64,000 nucleotides of DNA, from the NCBI RefSeq assembly GCF_029893585.1, contig NZ_JARXYX010000010.1, positions 62,001 to 126,000 of the forward strand, read 5' to 3'. The DNA is from Streptomyces sp. LBL. Its GTDB lineage: Bacteria > Actinomycetota > Actinomycetes > Streptomycetales > Streptomycetaceae. Position numbers and translations under genes: made by a program. The notes under the pieces are model-generated. The model ran no database searches, was not told the origin of the DNA, and was given only the letters and a program-made list of their open reading frames with translations. Of this stretch, positions 29,382-36,912 are shown in pieces; position 1 is the stretch's first letter, and each line of letters starts with the position of its first letter.

Positions 29382-29948
29382 ATGCGGAAACTGATCTACG
29401 GCATGAACCTGACCCTGGACGGCTACATCGCCGCGGCCGGCGACGACATCGGCTGGAGCGGAACGCCGAGCCACGAGCTGTTCCAGTGGTGGCTCGACCA
29501 CGAGCAGGCGAGTGGCCTGTCGCTGTACGGGCGCAAGCTGTGGGAGACGATGAGCTCCTACTGGCCGACCGGCGACCAGCAGCCCAACGCCACCCCGGCG
29601 GAGATCGAGTTCGCGCGGAACTGGCGGGACACGCCGAAGGTGGTGTTCTCCTCGACGATCGACAAGGTCGATTGGAACGCCCGCCTGGTCACCGGCGACG
29701 CGATCGCCGAGATCACCCGGCTCAAGGCCGAGGACGGCGGCCCAATGAACATCGGCGGCGCAACGCTCGCCGGGGCGGCCATGCGCGCCGGGCTGATCGA
29801 CGAGTACGTGATCGCCGCCCATCCGGTCCTGGTGGGCGGCGGCACGCCGTTCATCACCGCGCTGGACAGCTGGGTGAACCTGAACCTGGTGGAGACGCGG
29901 ACGTTTCCCGGCGGCGTGGTCCTGACCAGGTACGAGACGAGGCGCTGA
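29382..29948 (+). CDS. Dihydrofolate reductase-like (RibD C-terminal) reductase
   Basis: A 188-residue protein of the RibD_C/DHFR-like fold, NAD(P)H-dependent, probably cytoplasmic. It starts MRKLIYGMNLTLDGYIA and has GRKLWETMSSYW and GGATLAGAAMRAGLIDEY, typical of the stand-alone 'dihydrofolate reductase family' proteins common in Streptomyces accessory regions. ATG 29382 has GGAAGG upstream. It is intact, unlike its neighbours on both sides. Substrate unknown. Confidence 0.88.
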   Translation: MRKLIYGMNLTLDGYIAAAGDDIGWSGTPSHELFQWWLDHEQASGLSLYGRKLWETMSSYWPTGDQQPNATPAEIEFARNWRDTPKVVFSSTIDKVDWNARLVTGDAIAEITRLKAEDGGPMNIGGATLAGAAMRAGLIDEYVIAAHPVLVGGGTPFITALDSWVNLNLVETRTFPGGVVLTRYETRR

Positions 29949-30343
29949 GCAGCAGCACCCACGCGCTAGTCTCACAGTGATGTCGTATACGACATCGGTA
30001 CGGCACGGCCGTGAGGTTACGACATCAGCCGCGAGACCCTACACACTTCCCCATACGAGTGAACGCTCCGAGCTGCGGGTCTCACATCAGCCATTTTCCT
30101 AGCTCGCCCGGCCGAAACGGCGACACCGCTGCCCAAGAAAAGGTTCACCGGACGGTCAGAAGCTCCAGCTGTAGAGGCCGCGCCCGTGCCAACCGCAGAC
30201 GCCGCAAGCCGGGTTACTCCCTGCAGGACCGTGACAGGAGGGTCACCTGTCTGTGTACACGTCGCGCGAACGTGCTCACCGCGTCGCGCACGATGGCTCT
30301 CCCCGGCGCCGACTTCTTGGCTGGGGAAGCCGAGCCGGCCGTC
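29949..30343. other. Interval with no supported gene
   Basis: Apart from the palindrome at 29979-29996 nothing is recognisable. The open frame crossing it on the plus strand has atypical codon use for this genome and overlaps the end of the minus-strand gene. Confidence 0.4.
29979..29996. promoter_or_regulatory. 18-bp perfect palindrome (possible operator)
   Basis: GATGTCGTATACGACATC is fully self-complementary, and a half copy, TACGACATC, follows about 30 bp later (near 30018). This looks like a regulator-binding site of GntR/MarR/TetR type, but no regulator or target gene begins nearby. Confidence 0.45.
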
Positions 30344-31018
30344 CTACGACTTCGGCAGCACGGTCGGAACGGGCAGGTCGAGAACGCAGGCGAGAGCAGC
30401 CGTGACGGGAGCACAGTAGTCAGGCAGGTGCCCGGACGCCCAGTCTGCGGCCAGCGCGAGGAATTCAGCCAAGTCGCGCTCGGCACTGGCGAGTAGGTGG
30501 CGGAACTCGGTGACGGACAGCGCAATCACTGGACTGTCGCGCTGGTCGGCGTTGACAGTGAGCCTGACGGTGTCGCCGAAGCGCTCCGCAATAGGTGACA
30601 CGGGATCGTGCCCGAATCCAAGCGGGTTGCCGTCGTCGACGAACCGATGCCAGTCCCGCCAGCTCTCCAGACCGTCACAGCAGCCAGGCAGGAAGGTGAT
30701 ACCGGTGGAGGTGTCGATGACTCGCAGGCCGCCGGGCGCGACGACGTCGTCCTCAACCGTGAGAAGTCCGTGCAAGAAAGAGCCGAGCGCGTTGGCCGAT
30801 TGTGGTGCCGGGTCGCCATCGGAGTCGACGTTGTTGTAGTCGGCGATGCGCATCACCACCGTCCCGACCTCAGCGGGTGAGAGTTCCCCGCTGAGAGGCA
30901 GGAAGCCGAACGGCTCGATCGCAGCGACAGGCCAGAGGTCGAAGCCGTCAGGGGTACAAATCTCCAGGACGGGCTGCATCTTGATCAGCTTGCGAAGTGT
31001 TCCGCATCCAACGCCCAT
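30344..31018 (-). CDS. Unrecognised cytoplasmic protein
   Basis: A 224-residue acidic protein without membrane segments or signal peptide. It has a distinctive middle part, ITFLPGCCDGLESWRDWHRF. I do not recognise a family. ATG 31018 is preferred, with GGGAGG 5 nt upstream. Coding appears real: codon third positions are GC-rich and the frame is intact. It is followed on its upstream side by an insertion-sequence end. Small soluble proteins of this kind in islands are sometimes immunity proteins, but nothing here shows that. Confidence 0.7.
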   Translation of the reverse strand: MGVGCGTLRKLIKMQPVLEICTPDGFDLWPVAAIEPFGFLPLSGELSPAEVGTVVMRIADYNNVDSDGDPAPQSANALGSFLHGLLTVEDDVVAPGGLRVIDTSTGITFLPGCCDGLESWRDWHRFVDDGNPLGFGHDPVSPIAERFGDTVRLTVNADQRDSPVIALSVTEFRHLLASAERDLAEFLALAADWASGHLPDYCAPVTAALACVLDLPVPTVLPKS

Positions 31019-31083
31019 ATCGCCTCCCGATTACGCCGAGCATCCTCGTCTCGAGAAGCTGAGCACCTTTGGCTGCACCGCCC

Positions 31084-31712
31084 TGAGAGGTCGTTAAGTC
31101 CGATCTTTCCCGGTTGGTGATCGCTCGATCGTGGTACTGGTTCCCGTACGGGCCGTTCGTTCGTCATGTGCATGCCGGGATGCGGGTATGGACCGAAGGC
31201 CGTATCCGAGCGACTTGTCGGATGAGCATTGGGCGTTGATCGAGCCGATGATCACGGCCTGGAAGCAGGACAGGGTGGCACGGTCGGCAACCGGCGATCC
31301 CGGGGCCTGCGATCTGAGGGAGGTCGTGAACGCGATCTTCTACCAGAACCGGACGGGCTGTCAGTGGCGCTATCTGCCCCATGACCTGCCGGCCTGGTCG
31401 GCAGTGCTCTACTACTTCGGCCTGTGGCGCGAAGACGGTCTTGACCAGCGGATCCAGGAACTCCCGCGCTGCCAGGTGCGGGAGAGAGCCCGGCGATGAG
31501 AGGACCCGTCCCTCGTAATCATCGACACCCAGTCCGTCCGCGCGGCCACGGGTGTCCCGAAGACCACGACGGGACTGGACGCCAACAAGAAGGTGTCGGG
31601 CCGCAAGCGGGGACTGGCCGTCGACGTGCTGGGGCTGGTCATCGGCGACGTCGTCCTGGCCTCACCCAACCCGGACGAGGCCGCTAACAGAAACGGACTT
31701 AACGACCTCTCA
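31084..31712 (+). mobile_element. 629-bp internally deleted IS5-type element
   Basis: Perfect 19-bp terminal inverted repeats TGAGAGGTCGTTAAGTCCG at 31084-31102 and its complement at 31694-31712 enclose the N-terminal part of an IS5-type DDE transposase. The element lacks the C-terminal third of the transposase gene and carries a stop codon, so it cannot move by itself. No target-site duplication is visible. The right end coincides with the start codon of the next gene. Confidence 0.88.
31188..31688 (+). pseudogene. IS5-type transposase remnant
   Basis: Starts MDRRPYPSDLSDEHWALIEP and runs through GCQWRYLPHDLPAWSAVLYYF, the usual N-terminal domain. The frame is stopped by TGA at 31497-31499, where relatives read RRLEDPSLV, then continues in the same frame with VIIDTQSVRAATGVPKTTTG and KKVSGRKRGLAVDVLGLVIG. 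It ends abruptly near 31675; the catalytic Glu region is missing. Confidence 0.88.
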
Positions 31713-32124
31713 TGCGTAATAACGTGAAGCCCGCACGCATCGTCCCTCTCGCACTCGCTGCCGTCCTCGTCGGTGGTCTCGGCGCCACCGCGGCCACCCC
31801 GGCACAAGCGCGCGACGAGAACCGGACATCCGCCCAGGCGACCGACGCCTACTACCTGCGCTTCGACAAGGGTTCGGTCACTAACTCCCGTCTTGAGCTG
31901 GTCCAGCGCACCAGTTCATCCACAGCGAGATGAAGCCGAACGGCGCGCAGGGCACCGTCGAGTCCGAGCGGTGGACCAACAGCAGCCCCAACGACTACTA
32001 CTCCAACGGCTGCATCAAGCTCAACCCGACCAACATCAAGGCTCTGTTCAATCGCCTGGACCGCATCGGCTGGCCGAAGAAGCTGTACGTGGTGAACCGA
32101 CCGGTGCCGGTGCCCTGTCCGTGA
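31712..32124 (+). pseudogene. Secreted L,D-transpeptidase-like protein, frameshifted
   Basis: The first part, from ATG 31712, has a good signal peptide (MRNNVKPARIVPLALAAVLV, AxA-type site TPAQA) and a mature start DAYYLRFDKGSVTNSRLELV. Around 31905 the sequence switches frame to HQFIHSEMKPNGAQG and ends with the YkuD-type catalytic motif SNGCIKLNPTN. Relatives have more residues between the two parts, so a deletion probably caused the shift. The ATG uses the last base of the adjoining IS inverted repeat; the natural promoter has been separated from it. Not expected to be functional. Confidence 0.7.
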
Positions 32125-32245
32125 TGCCCGGGAAGCTGTCCAAACAGCTTTCCGGGCGCGGTGAGCGGGCCCGGCGGTGGAGCCATCTCACGAGCCCCGC
32201 CCTGCTCGGAATGCCCCGGCTCATCAGTGAGCGTCGCCCCTCGCG

Positions 32246-32372
32246 TCACGGCGCGAAGGGAAAGTCCGGTTGCCGGCGTTCGGCGAACGCGGACAGGCCC
32301 TCACGGGCGTCGGGAGAGGTGAAGTCTCCTGCCCGTAAGCCCTTCGCTGTGGAAGGCCTGATCCTGGGGGAG
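32246..32372 (-). pseudogene. Enoyl-CoA hydratase C-terminal fragment
   Basis: On the minus strand GDFTSPDAREGLSAFAERRQ followed by PDFPFAP and a stop is a typical crotonase C-terminus. The preceding piece DQAFHSEG is in another frame, so there is a frameshift and nothing of the catalytic core remains. It may be a remnant of a gene once associated with the CoA-ligase cluster that follows. Confidence 0.55.
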
Positions 32373-32493
32373 GTCGCCGAGCCACGGTCCGCCTGCCCAA
32401 GGGCGAGCACTTCGCCGAGCTGGACAGCGTGGAGGTGGTCTGACCTCCCTGAGTCCGTATCCGCCGGGCAACCGGCCACGCGCACCGCGAGGG

Positions 32494-32535
32494 TGGTCCG
32501 CTCGGCGTGCACGCAGGTGCACGCCGAGCGGACCA
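32494..32535. terminator. Perfect 19-bp inverted repeat hairpin
   Basis: TGGTCCGCTCGGCGTGCAC (32494-32512) and its exact complement (32517-32535) around a 4-nt loop. It is probably a terminator of a lost gene. Confidence 0.7.
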
Positions 32536-32583
32536 GACGCCGGAGGGTCAGCGGTTGCTCCGCAGGTGCCACAGGAGGCCTCC

Positions 32584-32610
32584 GCGTACCGGGGCCAGGC
32601 CCCGGTACGC
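32584..32610. terminator. Second hairpin, 13-bp arms
   Basis: GCGTACCGGGGCC and GGCCCCGGTACGC flank a single central base. It lies 48 bp after the first hairpin and before the AraC gene. Confidence 0.6.
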
Positions 32611-32710
32611 CTCGGACATGAACGATGAGGAGTGGGCCCTCACAGGCGCGTCACTGAATTCGTAAGCTCCTATTCTGATGGCCCGCCAACGCGAGCTATG
32701 CTGTCCGCTG

Positions 32711-33487
32711 ATGACTGAGGTTGCGCAGCAGCCAGTGTTCTGGACCGACGACTCGCCGGTCTGCGAGCCCATGGCGCACGGTGAGGACATCGCCGCGCAC
32801 TTCCATGACTACGGCCAGCTGAGGTACGCCGCCTCCGGGGCGCTCGTCACGACGACCAGGGTCGGCACCTGGGTGGCGCCGGCGAACCGCATCACGTGGG
32901 TGCCGCCCTTCTATGTCCACAGCAGTCGCTCCTACGGCGAGACCGATGTCCGCGTGCTCCCGGTTCCGGCAGCGCTGTCCGAGGAACTACCGCCCGAGCC
33001 CTCGGTCTTCGTGGCCAGTGCGCTGCTGCGCGAGGCATACCTGGCGATGAGCAGCGAGCAAGAGCCTGCCGCCGGTGAGCGTGGCCGTCTGCTGCTCGCA
33101 GTGATCGGCGCGGAGCTGATCCGCGCCCCGCAGGAGCCACTACGGCTGCCGGAGCCTGGCGATTCTCGCCTCAAGGCCGTCACCGACCTGCTGCACGCCG
33201 ACCCGGCCATTTCGGCGACGCTGGCGGAGCTGGGGCACCGAACCGGTTCGAGCGAACGGACTCTCAGTCGGCTGTTCGGCAGCGAACTGTCGATGAGCTT
33301 CCACCAGTGGCGCACGCTGCTGCGGATTCAGCGAGCGCTGCTCGAACTCTGTGAAGGTACTTCGGTCACCGAGACGGCGATGCGACTTGGCTGGGCGAAC
33401 CCCGGCAGCTTCATCAACGCCTTCACCGATCTCGTCGGTCAGACGCCCGGTCGTTACCGCTCCACTGCGGGTGCAGCTCACCGCTGA
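32711..33487 (+). CDS. AraC-family regulator with cupin sensor domain
   Basis: A 258-residue regulator. The N-terminal cupin-like sensor (about 15-110) has HGEDIAAHFHDYGQLRYAASG and WVPPFYVHSS. The C-terminal double helix-turn-helix (about 165-255) has SATLAELGHRTGSSERTLSR and VTETAMRLGWANPGSFINAF. ATG 32711 is used; ATG 32678 is in frame and neither has a strong ribosome site. It lies directly upstream of, and co-directional with, the acyl-CoA synthetase cluster, so it is the probable regulator of that cluster. Confidence 0.88.
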   Translation: MTEVAQQPVFWTDDSPVCEPMAHGEDIAAHFHDYGQLRYAASGALVTTTRVGTWVAPANRITWVPPFYVHSSRSYGETDVRVLPVPAALSEELPPEPSVFVASALLREAYLAMSSEQEPAAGERGRLLLAVIGAELIRAPQEPLRLPEPGDSRLKAVTDLLHADPAISATLAELGHRTGSSERTLSRLFGSELSMSFHQWRTLLRIQRALLELCEGTSVTETAMRLGWANPGSFINAFTDLVGQTPGRYRSTAGAAHR

Positions 33488-33577
33488 GCACTGCCTCCGC
33501 CGGTCTGGCGGGTTATCCGAAATTCGAGGCGGAACTTCGGTGGCGCGCCCGCCCGCTCGGCGGCCACGCTTTGAGGC

Positions 33578-35173
33578 ATGGCACACCACCTTCCAGGTCA
33601 CGGCGCTGTGGCTTCGGCAGCCGCCACGACGGCATCCTCCGGAGTCACGCTAGGTGACCTGATCATGCAGGCGCTCAGCCGGCACAGCTCGTCCGAGGCC
33701 TTCGTGGCCGGCGACCGGCGACTGACCTATGCACACGTCAGGGACCTTCTCTCGCAGTACGTTTCCGCGCTGGCCCGTCGGGGCGTGGGGCTCGGCGCGG
33801 GGGTCACGATGCTCAGTCCGAACATGCCTGAATCGTGGATCGTCCAGGCCGCGACGTATCTCTTGGGCGGCCGCTTCACCGGGCTGCAGACGCTGGCCTC
33901 GGTCACGGACCACATCACCGTCTGCGAGGACGCGGAGGCCACGGTGCTGGTGGTGACCGCGCCCCTGGAGGAGCATGGACGCCAGGTCCTCGCCGAGGTC
34001 GACTCCCTGCGACACCTGATGGTGATCCCCGCCGCCGGTGGCCTGCCCGAGGGCGAGCCCTCGGCGGTTCGATCGCTCGACCGTGGTCCGGCGACGGAGA
34101 CGGATGTCGCCTGGCTGCAGTACACCGGGGGGACGACCGGCAGACCCAAGGGCGTGATGCAGCCTCATCGGTCGATGGTGCAGATGGTCCATGTGTACAT
34201 GGCCGACTTCGAGCAGCCACACCTCCCGCGGTACCTGGCAGCGGCCCCGCTCACCCACGCGGCCGGGCTGGCCGTCATCCCGGCACTGTTGCGTGGCGGC
34301 ACGGTCGTGATCGAGCAGGGCTTCGAACCCAGCCGGTTCCTCGACGTCATCGAGGCCGAGCACATCAACTGTGTGAGCGGCCTTCCGACGATGATCTACA
34401 CCTTGCTGGATCAGGAGCGTCCGGAGACCAGAGACCTCTCCAGCCTTGAGGTCATCTGGTACGCCACCGGACCGATGTCGCCGGTGCGCCTGGCGGAGGC
34501 TCGCGAGCGGATCGGTCCGGTCTTCTCCCAGATCTACGGGCAGACGGAGTCGGCCGGCATCGGGACGGTCCTGACCAAGGCCGCACACGACACCGCGAGC
34601 CTTGAGCAACTCGCCTCCTGTGGCCGTTCCGTGGTCGGCAACCGCATCAGGCTCATCGACGACCACGGCCACGACGTTCCTCCGGGCGAGGTGGGAGAGA
34701 TCGTCATGCAGAGCCGCGGGGTGATGCAGGGCTACAAGAACCTCCCCGACGAGACAGAAGCGGCACTCAAGGGGGGATGGCTCCACACCGGAGACCTCGC
34801 CCGCCAGGACGCCGAGGGCCTGATCTACATCGTGGACCGCAAGAAGGACATGATCATCTCGGGCGGTTTCAACATCTACGCCAGCGAAGTCGAGGCCGTT
34901 CTGACAGCGCACCCTTCGGTGGGCTCAGCCGCCGTCATCGGCGTGCCGGACAGCCGCTGGGGCGAGATCGTCACCGCGTTCGTGGTCCCGCGACCGGGGC
35001 GACAGATCGACATTCCCGCGCTCCAGTCCTACGTGAAGCAGGTCAAGGGCTCGATGTACGCGCCCAAGAAGGTCGTCGTCGTGGACTCACTTCCCGCCAC
35101 GCCGGTGGGAAAGATCGACAAGAAGCGCCTGCGCGCGCCGTTCTGGGGCGACTCGAACCGCAATGTCCACTGA
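33578..35173 (+). CDS. Acyl-CoA synthetase (AMP-binding, ANL superfamily)
   Basis: Activates a carboxylic acid to its CoA thioester through an acyl-adenylate. All core motifs are present: YTGGTTGRPKGVM (A3, about residue 181), YGQTESAG (A5), GWLHTGDLA (A7), DRKKDMIISGGFNIYASEVE (A8) and the catalytic lysine in PVGKIDKKRL (A10, near residue 516). The 531-residue length is normal for medium-chain or aromatic/terpenoid acid ligases. The start is uncertain by up to about 20 codons. It is the first enzyme of a tight co-directional group with an amidohydrolase, SDR and LLM oxidoreductase. Confidence 0.92.
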   Translation: MAHHLPGHGAVASAAATTASSGVTLGDLIMQALSRHSSSEAFVAGDRRLTYAHVRDLLSQYVSALARRGVGLGAGVTMLSPNMPESWIVQAATYLLGGRFTGLQTLASVTDHITVCEDAEATVLVVTAPLEEHGRQVLAEVDSLRHLMVIPAAGGLPEGEPSAVRSLDRGPATETDVAWLQYTGGTTGRPKGVMQPHRSMVQMVHVYMADFEQPHLPRYLAAAPLTHAAGLAVIPALLRGGTVVIEQGFEPSRFLDVIEAEHINCVSGLPTMIYTLLDQERPETRDLSSLEVIWYATGPMSPVRLAEARERIGPVFSQIYGQTESAGIGTVLTKAAHDTASLEQLASCGRSVVGNRIRLIDDHGHDVPPGEVGEIVMQSRGVMQGYKNLPDETEAALKGGWLHTGDLARQDAEGLIYIVDRKKDMIISGGFNIYASEVEAVLTAHPSVGSAAVIGVPDSRWGEIVTAFVVPRPGRQIDIPALQSYVKQVKGSMYAPKKVVVVDSLPATPVGKIDKKRLRAPFWGDSNRNVH

Positions 35174-35217
35174 CCATCCCGATGCCCTTCCCACGGCCAT
35201 TCCGAAAGGCACTCAGC

Positions 35218-36102
35218 GTGAACGTACCGCCGGCCCGACTGATCGACTTCCACTCCCACTGGGGCACAGAGCGAGGATGGAAGGGAAGCCCGTACGAGAC
35301 CGCCGAGGACCGCGAGGCCCTGCGGGGCTACTTCAAGTGGGACATGAGCTTCGTCAGCGACGAGGAGCAGGCCGTCCAGTTCCGCCGCGCCAACGTCAAG
35401 GCGATGCTCGACTTCGCGTTCACCTACACCATGGACGCCGGTGCACTGCGCGACCAGCATGACTACGCCTTCGACTATGCGCGCAAGCACCCCGACGTCG
35501 TACTGGGCAACTGGATCGGTATCGATCCCACGCAACCAGCTCATGTCAGGGAACTTGAGCGTTGCCTGAGCGAGGGGACGGGACTCGTCGGACTGACGGT
35601 CCACTCCTTCACACCGGCCGGGACACCCGACCAGCCGGAATGGGAGACCTGTCTGAACATGTGCATCGAGGCCAACCGTCCCATCCTGGTCCATGTCGGC
35701 ATGTCGGCCACCGGGGCCGGCACCCGCGGAGGCATGGGCATCACCCTGGAGGGCTGCCACCCCCGTTACGTCGACCGCGTCGCGGCCAAGTATCCCGATC
35801 TGAACGTGATCGCGGCTCGGGTGGCGTGGCCCTGGCAGTCGGAGATGATCGCGGTCGCACTGCACAAGGCGAACGTGTGGATGGAGCTCCACGGTTGGTC
35901 ACCGCGCTACTTCCCCGACGAGCTCAAGCGCGAGATCGGTAAGCGCCTGCGCAAGAAGGTCTTCTTCGGAGCCGACTACCCGATGCTCACCCACGAGAGG
36001 CTGGTCAAGGAGTGGCGCGAGGAGGGCTTCTCCTGCGACGTCCTCGATGACGTGTTCTCCGGCAACGCCGAAACCTTCCTCACCTCGATCGGAGTTCAGT
36101 GA
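35218..36102 (+). CDS. Amidohydrolase-2 family metal-dependent hydrolase/decarboxylase
   Basis: TIM-barrel protein of the ACMSD/amidohydrolase-2 family, which hydrolyses or decarboxylates ring-cleavage or aromatic acid intermediates. The metal motif is DFHSHWG (residues 10-16), with a later HVG and a terminal GADYPMLTHERL. It has 294 residues. GTG 35218 has AAAGGC upstream. It starts 44 bp after the CoA ligase, and its stop overlaps the SDR start. Substrate not determinable. Confidence 0.86.
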   Translation: MNVPPARLIDFHSHWGTERGWKGSPYETAEDREALRGYFKWDMSFVSDEEQAVQFRRANVKAMLDFAFTYTMDAGALRDQHDYAFDYARKHPDVVLGNWIGIDPTQPAHVRELERCLSEGTGLVGLTVHSFTPAGTPDQPEWETCLNMCIEANRPILVHVGMSATGAGTRGGMGITLEGCHPRYVDRVAAKYPDLNVIAARVAWPWQSEMIAVALHKANVWMELHGWSPRYFPDELKREIGKRLRKKVFFGADYPMLTHERLVKEWREEGFSCDVLDDVFSGNAETFLTSIGVQ

Positions 36103-36902
36103 TGGACGTCGGACTGACCGGCAAGGTCGCCATCGTCGGCGGCGGCAGCGACGGCCTCGGATACGCCATCGCCGATCGTCTTCTGAAGGAAGGCGCCAAT
36201 GTCACGATCTTCGCGCGACGCGCGGAGAAGGTCACAGCCGCCGCGCAACGGCTTGCCGGCGCCTACGGCGAGGAGAAAGTCCTCGGGCTGGCCGCCGACT
36301 GCTCAGCCGACACCGACATCGAGCGTGTCACCGCCTCGACCCTTGAGCGGTTCGGTCCAGCCGTTCACGTTCTGGTCACCAACGACGGCGGACCACCGAT
36401 CCGGCGCATCTCCGAGCTCACCGACGAGGTGTGGCTGAAGGCCTTCGAGCGCCACTTCTTCTACGTCGTCAGATCCGTGCGAGCCACCTTGCCGTACATG
36501 ACCGCCGAAGGCGGCAGCATCCTCAACGTGGTCTCCGGCGTCGTCGAACGCCCGGCCGTCGGCATGGCGGCGCCCGTCAGCGTGTGGTCGGCGGTGATCG
36601 GCTACGCCAGGACCCTCGCCCTGGAGGTCGCCAGGCAGGACATCAACGTCAACACTCTGCTGTCCGGATTCTTCGACACCGCCCTGCTGGGCGGAATGCT
36701 GGAACGGCAGCCAGAGCTGTCCAAAGCCGGCCTCGGGAACGGGGTACCGATGGGACGCATCGGGGAGCCCCGTGAGTTCGCCGACCTGGTCGGTGCGCTC
36801 GTGTCACCCAACTTGCGATTCGTCACCGGCGCGGTGATCCCCGTCGACGGCGGCGCCGGCATCGGCATGGGCGCGAGCTTCGACTCGCCGACTTCGAAGT
36901 GA
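36102..36902 (+). CDS. Short-chain dehydrogenase/reductase lacking the YxxxK motif
   Basis: Rossmann-fold SDR with the cofactor motif GGGSDGLGYAIADRL (residues 12-26) and a complete fold to GAVIPVDGGAGIG. The catalytic Tyr-x-x-x-Lys is absent. Where relatives have Y-S-A-S-K, this protein reads V-S-V-W-S (in AAPVSVWSAVIGYARTLALE). The upstream serine region is NVVSGV. The typical NAG structural motif is replaced by NDGG. ATG 36102 overlaps the amidohydrolase stop (GTG 36099 possible). It may catalyse a dehydration or isomerisation rather than redox chemistry, or be a non-catalytic partner. Confidence 0.85.
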   Translation: MDVGLTGKVAIVGGGSDGLGYAIADRLLKEGANVTIFARRAEKVTAAAQRLAGAYGEEKVLGLAADCSADTDIERVTASTLERFGPAVHVLVTNDGGPPIRRISELTDEVWLKAFERHFFYVVRSVRATLPYMTAEGGSILNVVSGVVERPAVGMAAPVSVWSAVIGYARTLALEVARQDINVNTLLSGFFDTALLGGMLERQPELSKAGLGNGVPMGRIGEPREFADLVGALVSPNLRFVTGAVIPVDGGAGIGMGASFDSPTSK

Positions 36903-36912
36903 GGCACTGTTC

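Noticed and set aside
30011..30496. 161-codon plus-strand frame overlapping the end of the 30344-31018 gene
   Set aside because: Atypical codon use, no ribosome site, and its 3' half is antisense to a better-supported gene.
34777..35217. Upstream extension of the amidohydrolase frame into the CoA-ligase gene
   Set aside because: Overlaps the conserved C-terminus of the ligase; GTG 35218 with a ribosome site gives the normal protein.
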